Shown one piece after another: positions 1 to 5,588 of a stretch of 5,588 bases of DNA. The notes under the pieces are model-generated. The model was not told the origin of the DNA. It saw only the letters and a program-made list of their open reading frames with translations, and did no database searches. The stretch comes from an uncultured Collinsella sp. Lineage in GTDB: Bacteria; Actinomycetota; Coriobacteriia; Coriobacteriales; Coriobacteriaceae. The stretch covers positions 1-5,588 of the forward strand of contig CAKUFT010000060.1 in NCBI GenBank assembly GCA_934650095.1. The letters are read 5' to 3'. The stretch's first letter is position 1; each line of letters opens with the position of its first letter. The translations under genes were made by a program, and so were the position numbers.

Positions 1-336
<336 letters not shown>

Positions 337-373
337 GGAAGCTGAGATACTCGATTTCAGAGTCTCCTGACCA

Positions 374-410
374 AGGCGCCCGGCGAGCAGTTAATGTTCG
401 CCGGGCGCCT
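374..410 (+). terminator. Strong hairpin, probable transcription terminator after the glucosidase
   Basis: The arms AGGCGCCCGGCGA (374-386) and TCGCCGGGCGCCT (398-410) are perfectly complementary over 13 bp. The stem extends inward by one G-U, one C-G and one A-T pair, giving 16 pairs around the loop GTTAA (390-394). It starts 37 nt after the glucosidase stop. There is no U-tract directly behind it; the nearest T-runs are TTTT at 424-427 and TTTTTT at 443-448. The position and stability suggest a terminator, but the missing U-tract leaves open a Rho-assisted or RNA 3'-end-stabilising role. Confidence 0.7.
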
Positions 411-463
411 CGCCGTCGGCGGATTTTGGGACATGCGGCCCGTTTTTTGAGCCTGCCTGTCGG

Positions 464-469
464 TACACT
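464..469 (+). promoter_or_regulatory. Candidate -10 element for the signalling operon, compatible with a leaderless transcript
   Basis: TACACT fits the TANNNT form of a sigma70-type -10 element and lies 9 nt upstream of ATG 479. No convincing -35 is seen at 16-18 nt upstream; the T-rich GTTTTT at 442-447 is the only candidate. No Shine-Dalgarno-like purine run precedes ATG 479. A -10 this close to a start codon with no ribosome binding site is the pattern of leaderless mRNAs, common in actinobacteria. If translation instead starts at ATG 563, the same -10 would give a leader of roughly 85 nt. Confidence 0.45.
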
Positions 470-478
470 AAAAGCACT

Positions 479-2362
479 ATGGGTACCCGTGAGCGACATA
501 TCGGCCACACGGCCGCCCGATCCGCGCCGGTGGCGGATCCCAGGGGCGGCAGGCTCTTCGCCATGCCGCGATTCCTCGTTGGCATAACGCACCTGGTGTA
601 CCGTCGCCGCGCCTTCGTCATTGCCGGCGTCATAACCGCACTATTTCTTCTGCTTTTGGCGGTCTTGCCGGCGTTATTCGCCTCTGATCCCAAGCTCTCC
701 AGCATCGTGCCTGCCTATAGCGAGGTGTCCAAAGAAGTCGTGGACGGGCTTATCCATTCGAGCTCGATTCCGTTGCTTGTCGCTGCGATCACCTTTTCAA
801 TCTGGGGCGTGCTGGTCTACCTGCGCTGTTTGGATTACGTCTTGCGCCGGCGCCTCGTTGCCGTTGCCACTATCTGCGCCCTGTGGATGATCGAGGTCAT
901 CCTCAAGTACAAGTCGTTCACGCCGTTCTATGCCACGATCTTGTGGTACCTGTACTACGTGCCCATGACGCTCGTTCCGCTGCTCTATCAGCTCTGCGGC
1001 CTGCGCCTTGCGGGCCTGGAGCAACATCGTGCGGGCCGCCGCTACCGTACGGCCCTGTGGATTGCGGCCATCCTGCTCATTGGGTTTGTGCTCACCAACG
1101 ATTTTCACCAGCAGGTCTTTCACTTCGATCGCTCAAGTGACACCTGGAGCAACGACTACACGTACGGCTGGGGCTATTTCGCCGTGCTCATATGGACGGC
1201 CTTTAACTTTGTCGCCTTTTTCATTTTGGTGGGTCGGTCTGCATCTTTCCGCATTCAGCGCTTTTCGGGCACGGCGGCACTCGTGCTGCTGGGCGGCGCG
1301 TTCTTTGCCATCTCGTATGCCCTGCGCGTGCCGTGGGCATGGAAGCTCAACTTTTCGCTCGTCTACTGCGTGCTGTGCGTGGTGACGCTCGAGATTTGCC
1401 TCGATTGCGGCGTCATTCCGTCGTATCACGACATCGCCGGCATCTTCGATACCCTGCCGCTCGACCTTAAGGTCCTAACGCGCGACCTGCAGGAAGTTTA
1501 TGCCACGCCGGTATCAAAGCCGATTCCGGCGGGCGTGCGCGAGGAGCTGCGCGCTCAAGAACTCGGACACTCCCACGCCTTTGCCGTCGTTTCCAATCCC
1601 GATGTGATGTATCGCTCCTTTCCATTGCTGGGCGGGTCGGCCCTGCTTGCTCAGGACGTATCGGAGGTCAACGAACTCAACCGTGAGCTGGCGCATCGGC
1701 GTATGGAACTGCAGCGCCAAAACGAACTGCTCACGGCCGACTACGACCTTAAAGCGCATCTGGCAGATCAAGAGGCCGAGGCCTTGTTGGTCAAAGACGT
1801 TGACCAGGCACTTGCCCGCGCACTCGGCGAGATGTATGGGCTGCTGAGCTCGCTGCCGCCGTTAACCGACGAGGCGTCCTCGCACGAGCGGTACCGCATG
1901 CTGCAGTGTGCCAAGATGTTTGTCGCCTATTGCAAACGCAAAGGCTCGCTCACGCTGGCGCAGCACGGGGAGAGCGGTTTTGACCGCGACCGTATCCAGC
2001 TGATCGCCAACGAGATGGCAAGCGATCTGCGCACCATCGATGTCGACTGCGCCTCGATTATTGCCATACGGCGCCCCATGCATGCCAGTGCGGTGAGCGC
2101 GCTGTACGACTGCGTGTACGATTTTGCGTTCTTCGCTTACACCACCGACCATCCGGCGCTCATGTATCACCTGAGCGACCACGATTCGTGCAGCGTGGAG
2201 CTGCGCGCCACGCTCTTCTCCAACGACGAGGAGGACTTGTCGCAGACGCCGGCTGCCCACGAACTCGAACGCGCGCTGCAGGGGCGCAACGTGGCATATC
2301 GCCTTGAGGGCGAGCCCGGTCAGCTGCGTATGATCGTATTGATGCCGCGGGCAGGTGAGTGA
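479..2362 (+). CDS. Multi-span membrane sensor resembling a 7TM histidine kinase but lacking catalytic motifs (probable pseudokinase)
   Basis: A 627-residue membrane protein, probably the signal-sensing or modulating partner of the downstream kinase. About eight hydrophobic segments are visible (approx. 46-67, 97-117, 126-142, 150-172, 190-205, 233-252, 265-282, 292-311). The motif LTNDFHQQVFHF (from residue 205) resembles the N-terminal 7TM domain of a class of histidine kinases known from clostridia and relatives. Next come a PAS-like stretch (about 315-394), a charged helical linker or coiled coil (about 395-445), and a C-terminal region laid out like a kinase core. At the expected H-box the sequence is DVDQALARALGEMYGLL (from 440), with no His-Asp pair. 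The expected N-box reads YDCVYDFAFF (from 543), with no Asn, and no glycine-rich G-box is found. ATP-dependent autophosphorylation is therefore unlikely. Start: ATG 479 has a -10 but no ribosome binding site; in-frame ATG 563 (Met29) would give 599 residues and remove an Arg-rich N-terminus, with AGG 9 nt before it. The stop overlaps or abuts the next gene. The function is inferred, not proven. Confidence 0.85.
   Translation: MGTRERHIGHTAARSAPVADPRGGRLFAMPRFLVGITHLVYRRRAFVIAGVITALFLLLLAVLPALFASDPKLSSIVPAYSEVSKEVVDGLIHSSSIPLLVAAITFSIWGVLVYLRCLDYVLRRRLVAVATICALWMIEVILKYKSFTPFYATILWYLYYVPMTLVPLLYQLCGLRLAGLEQHRAGRRYRTALWIAAILLIGFVLTNDFHQQVFHFDRSSDTWSNDYTYGWGYFAVLIWTAFNFVAFFILVGRSASFRIQRFSGTAALVLLGGAFFAISYALRVPWAWKLNFSLVYCVLCVVTLEICLDCGVIPSYHDIAGIFDTLPLDLKVLTRDLQEVYATPVSKPIPAGVREELRAQELGHSHAFAVVSNPDVMYRSFPLLGGSALLAQDVSEVNELNRELAHRRMELQRQNELLTADYDLKAHLADQEAEALLVKDVDQALARALGEMYGLLSSLPPLTDEASSHERYRMLQCAKMFVAYCKRKGSLTLAQHGESGFDRDRIQLIANEMASDLRTIDVDCASIIAIRRPMHASAVSALYDCVYDFAFFAYTTDHPALMYHLSDHDSCSVELRATLFSNDEEDLSQTPAAHELERALQGRNVAYRLEGEPGQLRMIVLMPRAGE
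2353..2359 (+). promoter_or_regulatory. Ribosome binding site inside the upstream gene's end, favouring ATG 2365
   Basis: AGGTGAG lies 5 nt before ATG 2365, a normal Shine-Dalgarno distance. It would overlap the alternative GTG start at 2359, so it supports the ATG. The site sits within the last codons of the upstream gene, so its use probably depends on ribosomes terminating there. Confidence 0.6.
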
Positions 2363-2364
2363 CG

Positions 2365-3858
2365 ATGCAGTTTCCGCTTATCCTTCCCCAAATCGTTGCG
2401 CTCGATATCGTCTTTGCTCTGGCGGCGTGCCTGCAGACCATTCACGTCCCGCTCATCGCATCGCGCCGCTCGTCCTACAATCGCAAAGTGATTTGTGCCT
2501 ACGAGGCGAGCCTTGTGCTGCACTTGATTATCTCGGCCGTCATCTTGTTCGCGTTGTCTGGCTCGTATTTGGTGGCGCCGCCTCACGTCGCCGCCGAGGC
2601 GGCGGGCGCGCTGCTATGGCTCAACGCTGCGGTCTTTTTCTACGGCGTGGTGCTTATGGTGCACTATCGTCGCCCCGTCATGTTGGCCGAGCTGCTGCTC
2701 GTTGCCACCGTGACGCCGCCGGTGGTCTATGCCATGGGGCCGGCGTGGACCGCGGTCCTTATCGTAGAGGGAGCGTTCTTCCTGTTCCGTTCCGTTGCGG
2801 CACTCTTAATGGACGTTCGCAACCGTCAAGAAGACATCACCGCGTTCTCGACGATCGAGACCATCAACGTGATCCCCGTGGGCATCCTGTACCTGGATCC
2901 CAAGGGCCGCCCGTTGCTCATGAACCGCTGCATGCGCAAGAACCTCGTGGAGCTTCACATGCCCACCGACCTGGGCGATATGAGTGGTACGTGGAGCGGC
3001 CTTCGAAAACTCAGCGCGCAGATGCCCGAGAGCAGCAAAAACCGCGTCCGAATCGACTTGGACCGCTTTGGTGAGGCGCGTGCGATAATCGAGATTTCTC
3101 CTGCCGAGATTCGCCTATTTGTGCACGACGACGTTATGGTTTCGGGCCGTCTCTTTGAGCGCATTATCGGTCTGGATGTGACGGAGTATGCGCATGCTCA
3201 CGACCGCTTGGCGCAAGCCAACCACCTGCTCGAGCTTGCGGGCCAGGAGCTCCAGACCCAGATCGAAGAAGTGAAGAAGGTTGCCGACAATGCGGCCTAC
3301 CTGCGCATGCGTGCCCGCGTGCACGACGTGATCGGCCAGCGCCTGTCCATCCTCCATCGATATCTGGAAGAGGGGCGCCTGGACGACGAGTCGCTCGAGC
3401 AGATTGACCCGCTGCTGCGCTCGATTGCTGCCGACCTGCGCAGCGGTGGCGCTAGCGAGCCTGCGGAGCAACTGGGCGATATCGTTCACGCCTTTGGCCT
3501 GGTGAGCGTGCAGATCGATGTAGATGGATCGCTTCCGGACGATGCGCACGTCGCTGCTGCCTTTTTGCAGATAATCCGCGAGGCGTCGACCAATGCCACC
3601 AAGCATGCGCAGGCCCACCAGGTTCTGGTGCGCCTGTGGCAGGAGGTATCGGATGGTGGCGCCATTGCACACATGACGGTATCAAACGACGGTGCGCCCG
3701 CTCCCGTATCGTATCGCGAGGGAACGGGTATCCCTGGTATGAGGCATGTCGCGCAAAATCTGGGCGGCACCCTGGAGGTCCATGCCGCCCCGCCCTTTAC
3801 GCTTGCGGTGTCCATTCCGCTGAACTCCAACGCAACGGTCCAAAGGAGAAGCTCATGA
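2365..3858 (+). CDS. Membrane sensor histidine kinase, HisKA_3/HATPase (NarL/LuxR-type partner)
   Basis: A 497-residue sensor kinase (499 if GTG 2359 is used) that should autophosphorylate on a histidine and pass phosphate to the next gene's product. Domains in order: five hydrophobic membrane segments (about 9-31, 46-66, 81-99, 105-123, 127-147); a cytosolic PAS-like segment containing IPVGILYLDPKGRPLLMN (170-187); a coiled-coil-like helix (about 275-312); and an H-box RARVHDVIGQRLSIL, whose His320 (codon 3322-3324) is followed by Asp and a downstream Gly-Gln as in HisKA_3 kinases. The HATPase domain follows with N-box REASTNATKHA (Asn410) and G-box GTGIPGMRHV (453-462). All catalytic motifs look intact. 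The start lies 2 nt after the upstream stop (4-nt overlap if GTG), and the end overlaps the regulator's ATG by 4 nt, so the three genes are almost certainly co-transcribed. The membrane part has little extracytoplasmic loop, suggesting that the signal is sensed within the membrane or through the partner protein. The ligand is unknown. Confidence 0.92.
   Translation: MQFPLILPQIVALDIVFALAACLQTIHVPLIASRRSSYNRKVICAYEASLVLHLIISAVILFALSGSYLVAPPHVAAEAAGALLWLNAAVFFYGVVLMVHYRRPVMLAELLLVATVTPPVVYAMGPAWTAVLIVEGAFFLFRSVAALLMDVRNRQEDITAFSTIETINVIPVGILYLDPKGRPLLMNRCMRKNLVELHMPTDLGDMSGTWSGLRKLSAQMPESSKNRVRIDLDRFGEARAIIEISPAEIRLFVHDDVMVSGRLFERIIGLDVTEYAHAHDRLAQANHLLELAGQELQTQIEEVKKVADNAAYLRMRARVHDVIGQRLSILHRYLEEGRLDDESLEQIDPLLRSIAADLRSGGASEPAEQLGDIVHAFGLVSVQIDVDGSLPDDAHVAAAFLQIIREASTNATKHAQAHQVLVRLWQEVSDGGAIAHMTVSNDGAPAPVSYREGTGIPGMRHVAQNLGGTLEVHAAPPFTLAVSIPLNSNATVQRRSS
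3842..3848 (+). promoter_or_regulatory. Ribosome binding site of the response regulator
   Basis: AAAGGAG lies 6 nt before ATG 3855, inside the last codons of the kinase gene. It fixes ATG 3855 as the start and rules out upstream in-frame starts such as the one near 3636. Confidence 0.85.
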
Positions 3859-4475
3859 TTCGTATCCTTATCGTCGAAGACCAGGCCATTCTGCGCGAGA
3901 GCCTCGCACGCTCCGTTGGTGATCAGCCCGACATGACCGTTGTTGCCGCCATCGCCGATGCCTCAGATGCCTTGGACGTCGCGCTCAAGGAGCATCCGGA
4001 CATGATTTTGATGGACGTGTGCACCGAGCACGATTCCAACGGCATCGTGGCGGCGGCGCGCATCAAAGAGCAGCTGCCCGAGTGCCGCATCGTTATCATG
4101 ACGGGTATGCCCGAGATCACCTTTGTGGATCAGGCGCGCGAGGCGGGCGTCGACAGCTTTGTGTACAAGAACGTCGGCATCGATGAGCTCTTTGCCGTGA
4201 TGCGTTCCACGTTGGCGGGCTACTGCACGTTTCCCAAGCCGCCCGAAAGCATCTTTTCGGGCACGGCGGCGCTCGACGACGTTGAGCTGTCGATCTTGCG
4301 CCTTGCCTGCGAAGGCAAGAGCCGTCGCGAGATTGCGGCCGAGTTGTTTATGAGCGAGGGCACGATTAAGCGCCGTATCTCGGAGATTCTCAACAAGACC
4401 GGCTACGACAACATCATGCGCCTGGCCGTGCACGCGGTGACCGAAGGCAGCATCGTCCCCAATATGGAGCGCTAA
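3855..4475 (+). CDS. Response regulator, NarL/LuxR type (REC-HTH)
   Basis: A 206-residue cytosolic DNA-binding regulator, the normal size for the NarL/FixJ family. The receiver domain covers about 1-120, with the acidic pair Glu8-Asp9, phosphoacceptor Asp54 (codon 4014-4016), Thr83 and Lys105, all at the expected places. The stretch after Asp54, DVCTEHDSNGI, lacks the usual Met-Pro of the D-x-x-M-P loop and is one residue longer; I recall this variant from clostridial and coriobacterial regulators paired with 7TM-type kinases, but cannot check it here. The LuxR-type helix-turn-helix covers about 140-200 (LSILRLACEGKSRREIAAEL, then MSEGTIKRRISEILNKTGY). The recognition helix carries TIKRRISEIL where many family members have T-V-K-x-H. 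The ATG overlaps the kinase stop (ATGA). The preceding kinase is the obvious phosphodonor. Target genes are unknown; self-regulation of the operon is possible but not shown. Confidence 0.95.
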   Translation: MIRILIVEDQAILRESLARSVGDQPDMTVVAAIADASDALDVALKEHPDMILMDVCTEHDSNGIVAAARIKEQLPECRIVIMTGMPEITFVDQAREAGVDSFVYKNVGIDELFAVMRSTLAGYCTFPKPPESIFSGTAALDDVELSILRLACEGKSRREIAAELFMSEGTIKRRISEILNKTGYDNIMRLAVHAVTEGSIVPNMER

Positions 4476-4500
4476 CGCTCGTTACCTATCGGCGCAAAGC

Positions 4501-4535
4501 GACGGGGCCGCAGGATCAACTCCTGCGGCCCCGTC
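4501..4535. terminator. Perfect 15-bp hairpin between convergent genes, probable bidirectional terminator
   Basis: GACGGGGCCGCAGGA (4501-4515) and TCCTGCGGCCCCGTC (4521-4535) are exactly complementary around the loop TCAAC. The hairpin begins 26 nt after the regulator stop and 51 nt from the lipoprotein stop on the other strand. Its symmetry means it can form in both transcripts. Neither side has a proper U-tract: the plus strand continues TGGCATG, and the minus strand continues GCTTTGCG. The rest of 4476-4585 shows no gene, only short overlapping GC inverted repeats near 4546-4570. Confidence 0.75.
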
Positions 4536-4585
4536 TGGCATGTGCGCGGATGTGTCCGCCAATCCGCGGCTGTCGTGGTCTGCCG

Positions 4586-5431
4586 TTACGCGATGGTTGC
4601 GCTGTAGGAGGCGACGTCCTCGTAGGAATCGGTCAGGTAGGCGTCGATGCCGATGGTCGTGTTGACCAGGTCGTCGAGGCTATCGAGCGCGCCGCTCGAG
4701 AAGGTGAATTCCTCGGTGGCGTTGGTGCCGGGCATCAGGTGAGCCGAGAACCAGGGTTCCTTCATGGTGCCGTTGACGTTGGTCTTACCGCTGGGAGCGT
4801 AGAAGGTCAGGTCCTTGTCGCTCTTGTTGGTGATGTTGACGACAAAGCCGATGTCGCCCCAGTCGTCCTTGAACTTCTCGGTGATGGTGATGGTGCACAG
4901 ATCGTCATCGGCGACGGTGACGGCGGGGGAGATTTCGACACTCTGGACGTCGTCGTCTTCGACGGCCTCATCGATCTCCTCTTCCTTTTCGGCAGCCTCG
5001 CGATCCTTCTTTACCGTGCCGGACAGATCCTTGTCGGACTTGGTGAAGACAAGATTGCCGTCATCCTCTTCGAGGATGAGTTTGCCGTCCTTGAGCTTCA
5101 TGTCGTGCGACTCGTCTTCGGCGGTGATCGTTACGGTGGTGGCGTCCTTTGCCTCCCATTTAAGGTCGACAACCTCAAGGAACAGGTCGAGGGCGCCCGT
5201 GCCGTCCTCATCGAGAATCAGGACGCAGTGGACACCCCAATCCTCGAGCATCTTCATGTACTCATCGGTCAGCTCTTCGCCCTCCACGGTTCCACCCGAG
5301 AGTTCCCAGCTGCCGACGAAGTCGGCCTTGGGATCCTTGCCACCGCCGCCGCTGCAGCCCGTCAGGGCAAAGGCGAGCGCCAAGACGCATGTCAGGAATG
5401 CGAGTACGGACTTTTTGAACGTTGTCTTCAT
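4586..5431 (-). CDS. Secreted two-domain lipoprotein (lipocalin-like plus Ig-like domain), function unknown
   Basis: A 281-residue protein exported and lipid-anchored on the outer face of the membrane. The N-terminus is a type II signal peptide: basic MKTTFKK, a hydrophobic core (about 9-23), and lipobox LTGC with Cys26 as the lipidation site, followed by a flexible SGGGGK linker. Residues about 35-135 (starting DFVGSWELSGG, with LDEDGTGALDLF and LKDGKLILEEDDGNLVF) show alternating beta-strand patterns like lipocalin-like domains of Firmicutes and Coriobacteria lipoproteins. A very acidic, lysine-rich linker (about 140-170) follows. The C-terminal part (about 172-281) has beta-sandwich-like strands, including GFVVNITNKSDKDLTFYAP, recalling Ig-like substrate-binding or adhesion-type modules. 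No catalytic motif is visible. ATG 5431 is supported by AAGGAGG at 5437-5443 with 5 nt spacing. Upstream lies a zinc-ribbon gene in the same direction, possibly the same operon. The fold assignments are by eye only. Confidence 0.88.
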   Translation of the reverse strand: MKTTFKKSVLAFLTCVLALAFALTGCSGGGGKDPKADFVGSWELSGGTVEGEELTDEYMKMLEDWGVHCVLILDEDGTGALDLFLEVVDLKWEAKDATTVTITAEDESHDMKLKDGKLILEEDDGNLVFTKSDKDLSGTVKKDREAAEKEEEIDEAVEDDDVQSVEISPAVTVADDDLCTITITEKFKDDWGDIGFVVNITNKSDKDLTFYAPSGKTNVNGTMKEPWFSAHLMPGTNATEEFTFSSGALDSLDDLVNTTIGIDAYLTDSYEDVASYSATIA

Positions 5432-5436
5432 GGTGT

Positions 5437-5443
5437 CCTCCTT
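5437..5443 (-). promoter_or_regulatory. Ribosome binding site of the lipoprotein gene
   Basis: On the minus strand AAGGAGG stands 5 nt before the ATG at 5431, a near-perfect Shine-Dalgarno. It is the strongest such site in the window and settles the start. Confidence 0.9.
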
Positions 5444-5470
5444 AATCGAACGAAACCCATAGAAGCAGGA

Positions 5471-5492
5471 GCGGGGGCGGCGGATCCCCCGC
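5471..5492 (-). terminator. GC-rich hairpin between the zinc-ribbon gene and the lipoprotein gene
   Basis: GCGGGGG (5471-5477) pairs with CCCCCGC (5486-5492) around an 8-nt loop. An alternative pairing of GGCGG (5479-5483) with CCGCC (5489-5493) competes with it. On the minus strand it is followed by TCCTGCTTCT, a weak pyrimidine run and not a clear U-tract. It may be a weak terminator or attenuator. Only about 30 nt remain between it and the lipoprotein ribosome binding site, and no clear promoter is seen there. Confidence 0.4.
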
Positions 5493-5511
5493 CAATTACC
5501 AGATAGAGGGG

Positions 5512-5588
5512 CTAGGGCCTGGGCGTTCCGCAGTTGCTGCAGAACTTGCCGCCGTTTTCGCTACCGCAGTTGGGGCAGAACCACTTGG
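5512..5588 (-). CDS. Zinc-ribbon protein (C-terminal 24 residues only)
   Basis: Partial gene on the minus strand, entering from the right edge and ending at TAG (5512-5514). The visible residues are KWFCPNCGSENGGKFC followed by SNCGTPRP, two C-x2-C knuckles 9 residues apart, which form a small treble-clef zinc ribbon. Such a ribbon at the extreme C-terminus, with a G-T-P-x-P ending, is typical of SPFH/YdjI-like and other membrane-associated bacterial proteins, but many unrelated proteins carry it, so the main domain cannot be named. It is followed in the same direction by the lipoprotein gene, whose start is 80 nt away. Confidence 0.8.
   Translation of the reverse strand, partial: KWFCPNCGSENGGKFCSNCGTPRP

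Noticed and set aside
342..360. Short inverted repeat CTGAGAT / ATTTCAG with a 5-nt loop
   Set aside because: Only 7 pairs, one of them G-U, with no link to a known operator or antiterminator motif; it may be chance.
2355..3074. Plus-strand open frame (239 residues) overlapping the kinase start in another frame
   Set aside because: Its translation is Arg/Pro/His-rich, with no membrane or domain pattern, while the overlapping frame encodes the membrane segments of the kinase.
3115..3672. Minus-strand open frame (185 residues) inside the kinase gene
   Set aside because: It lies opposite the conserved H-box and N-box region of a confident kinase. It has no ribosome binding site and no recognisable motif; GC-rich DNA often leaves such antisense frames open.
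3636..3854. N-terminal extension of the response regulator frame
   Set aside because: It overlaps the kinase G-box. AAAGGAG and ATG 3855 give a perfect receiver-domain start (MIRILIVEDQ), so the extension is not translated.
4546..4570. Overlapping small inverted repeats (GCGGA/TCCGC, GCGGAT/ATCCGC, CCGCGG)
   Set aside because: Short GC repeats of this kind are expected in GC-rich intergenic DNA; no U-tract, gene or conserved RNA pattern accompanies them.
4550..5506. Long plus-strand open frame (318 residues) opposite the lipoprotein gene
   Set aside because: It mirrors a gene with a signal peptide, lipobox and strong ribosome binding site. Its translation is a low-complexity G/V/D-rich shadow with no start signal and no family resemblance.

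Overview
The window looks like chromosomal DNA from a high-GC, Gram-positive-type anaerobe. The best guess is a Coriobacteriia gut bacterium such as Collinsella or a relative. This rests on strongly G/C-biased third codon positions, a classical lipobox lipoprotein, a GH1 6-phospho-beta-glucosidase, and a LuxR-type two-component module built on multi-membrane-span sensors. The taxon is inferred from style and family content. No marker gene is present to prove it.

Layout. (1) 1-336, plus strand: the C-terminal end of a GH1 6-phospho-beta-glucosidase whose start lies outside the window. (2) 337-478: intergenic, with a very strong 16-bp hairpin (probable terminator) followed by a -10-like TACACT placed 9 nt before an ATG. 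(3) 479-4475, plus strand: a tight three-gene signalling operon. It encodes a roughly 8-span membrane protein with a histidine-kinase-like layout but no recognisable catalytic motifs, a 5-span PAS-like/HisKA_3/HATPase histidine kinase with intact motifs, and a NarL/LuxR-type response regulator. Start and stop codons at the two junctions touch or overlap, so translation is probably coupled. (4) 4476-4585: convergent intergenic region with a perfect 15-bp hairpin that probably ends transcription from both sides. (5) 4586-5431, minus strand: a two-domain secreted lipoprotein. (6) 5432-5511: a short spacer with a small GC hairpin. (7) 5512-5588, minus strand: the C-terminal zinc ribbon of a gene that begins outside the window.

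How the parts could work together. The operon reads as one sensory unit. The first protein is probably a membrane receptor or pseudokinase that senses or modulates. The second autophosphorylates on His320. The third receives the phosphate on Asp54 and binds DNA. The signal and target genes cannot be read from the sequence. The lipoprotein and the zinc-ribbon protein point the other way and may form their own cell-envelope unit. No mobile element, CRISPR array, tRNA or rRNA was seen. The most interesting object is the catalytically degenerate sensor paired with an intact kinase in the same operon.
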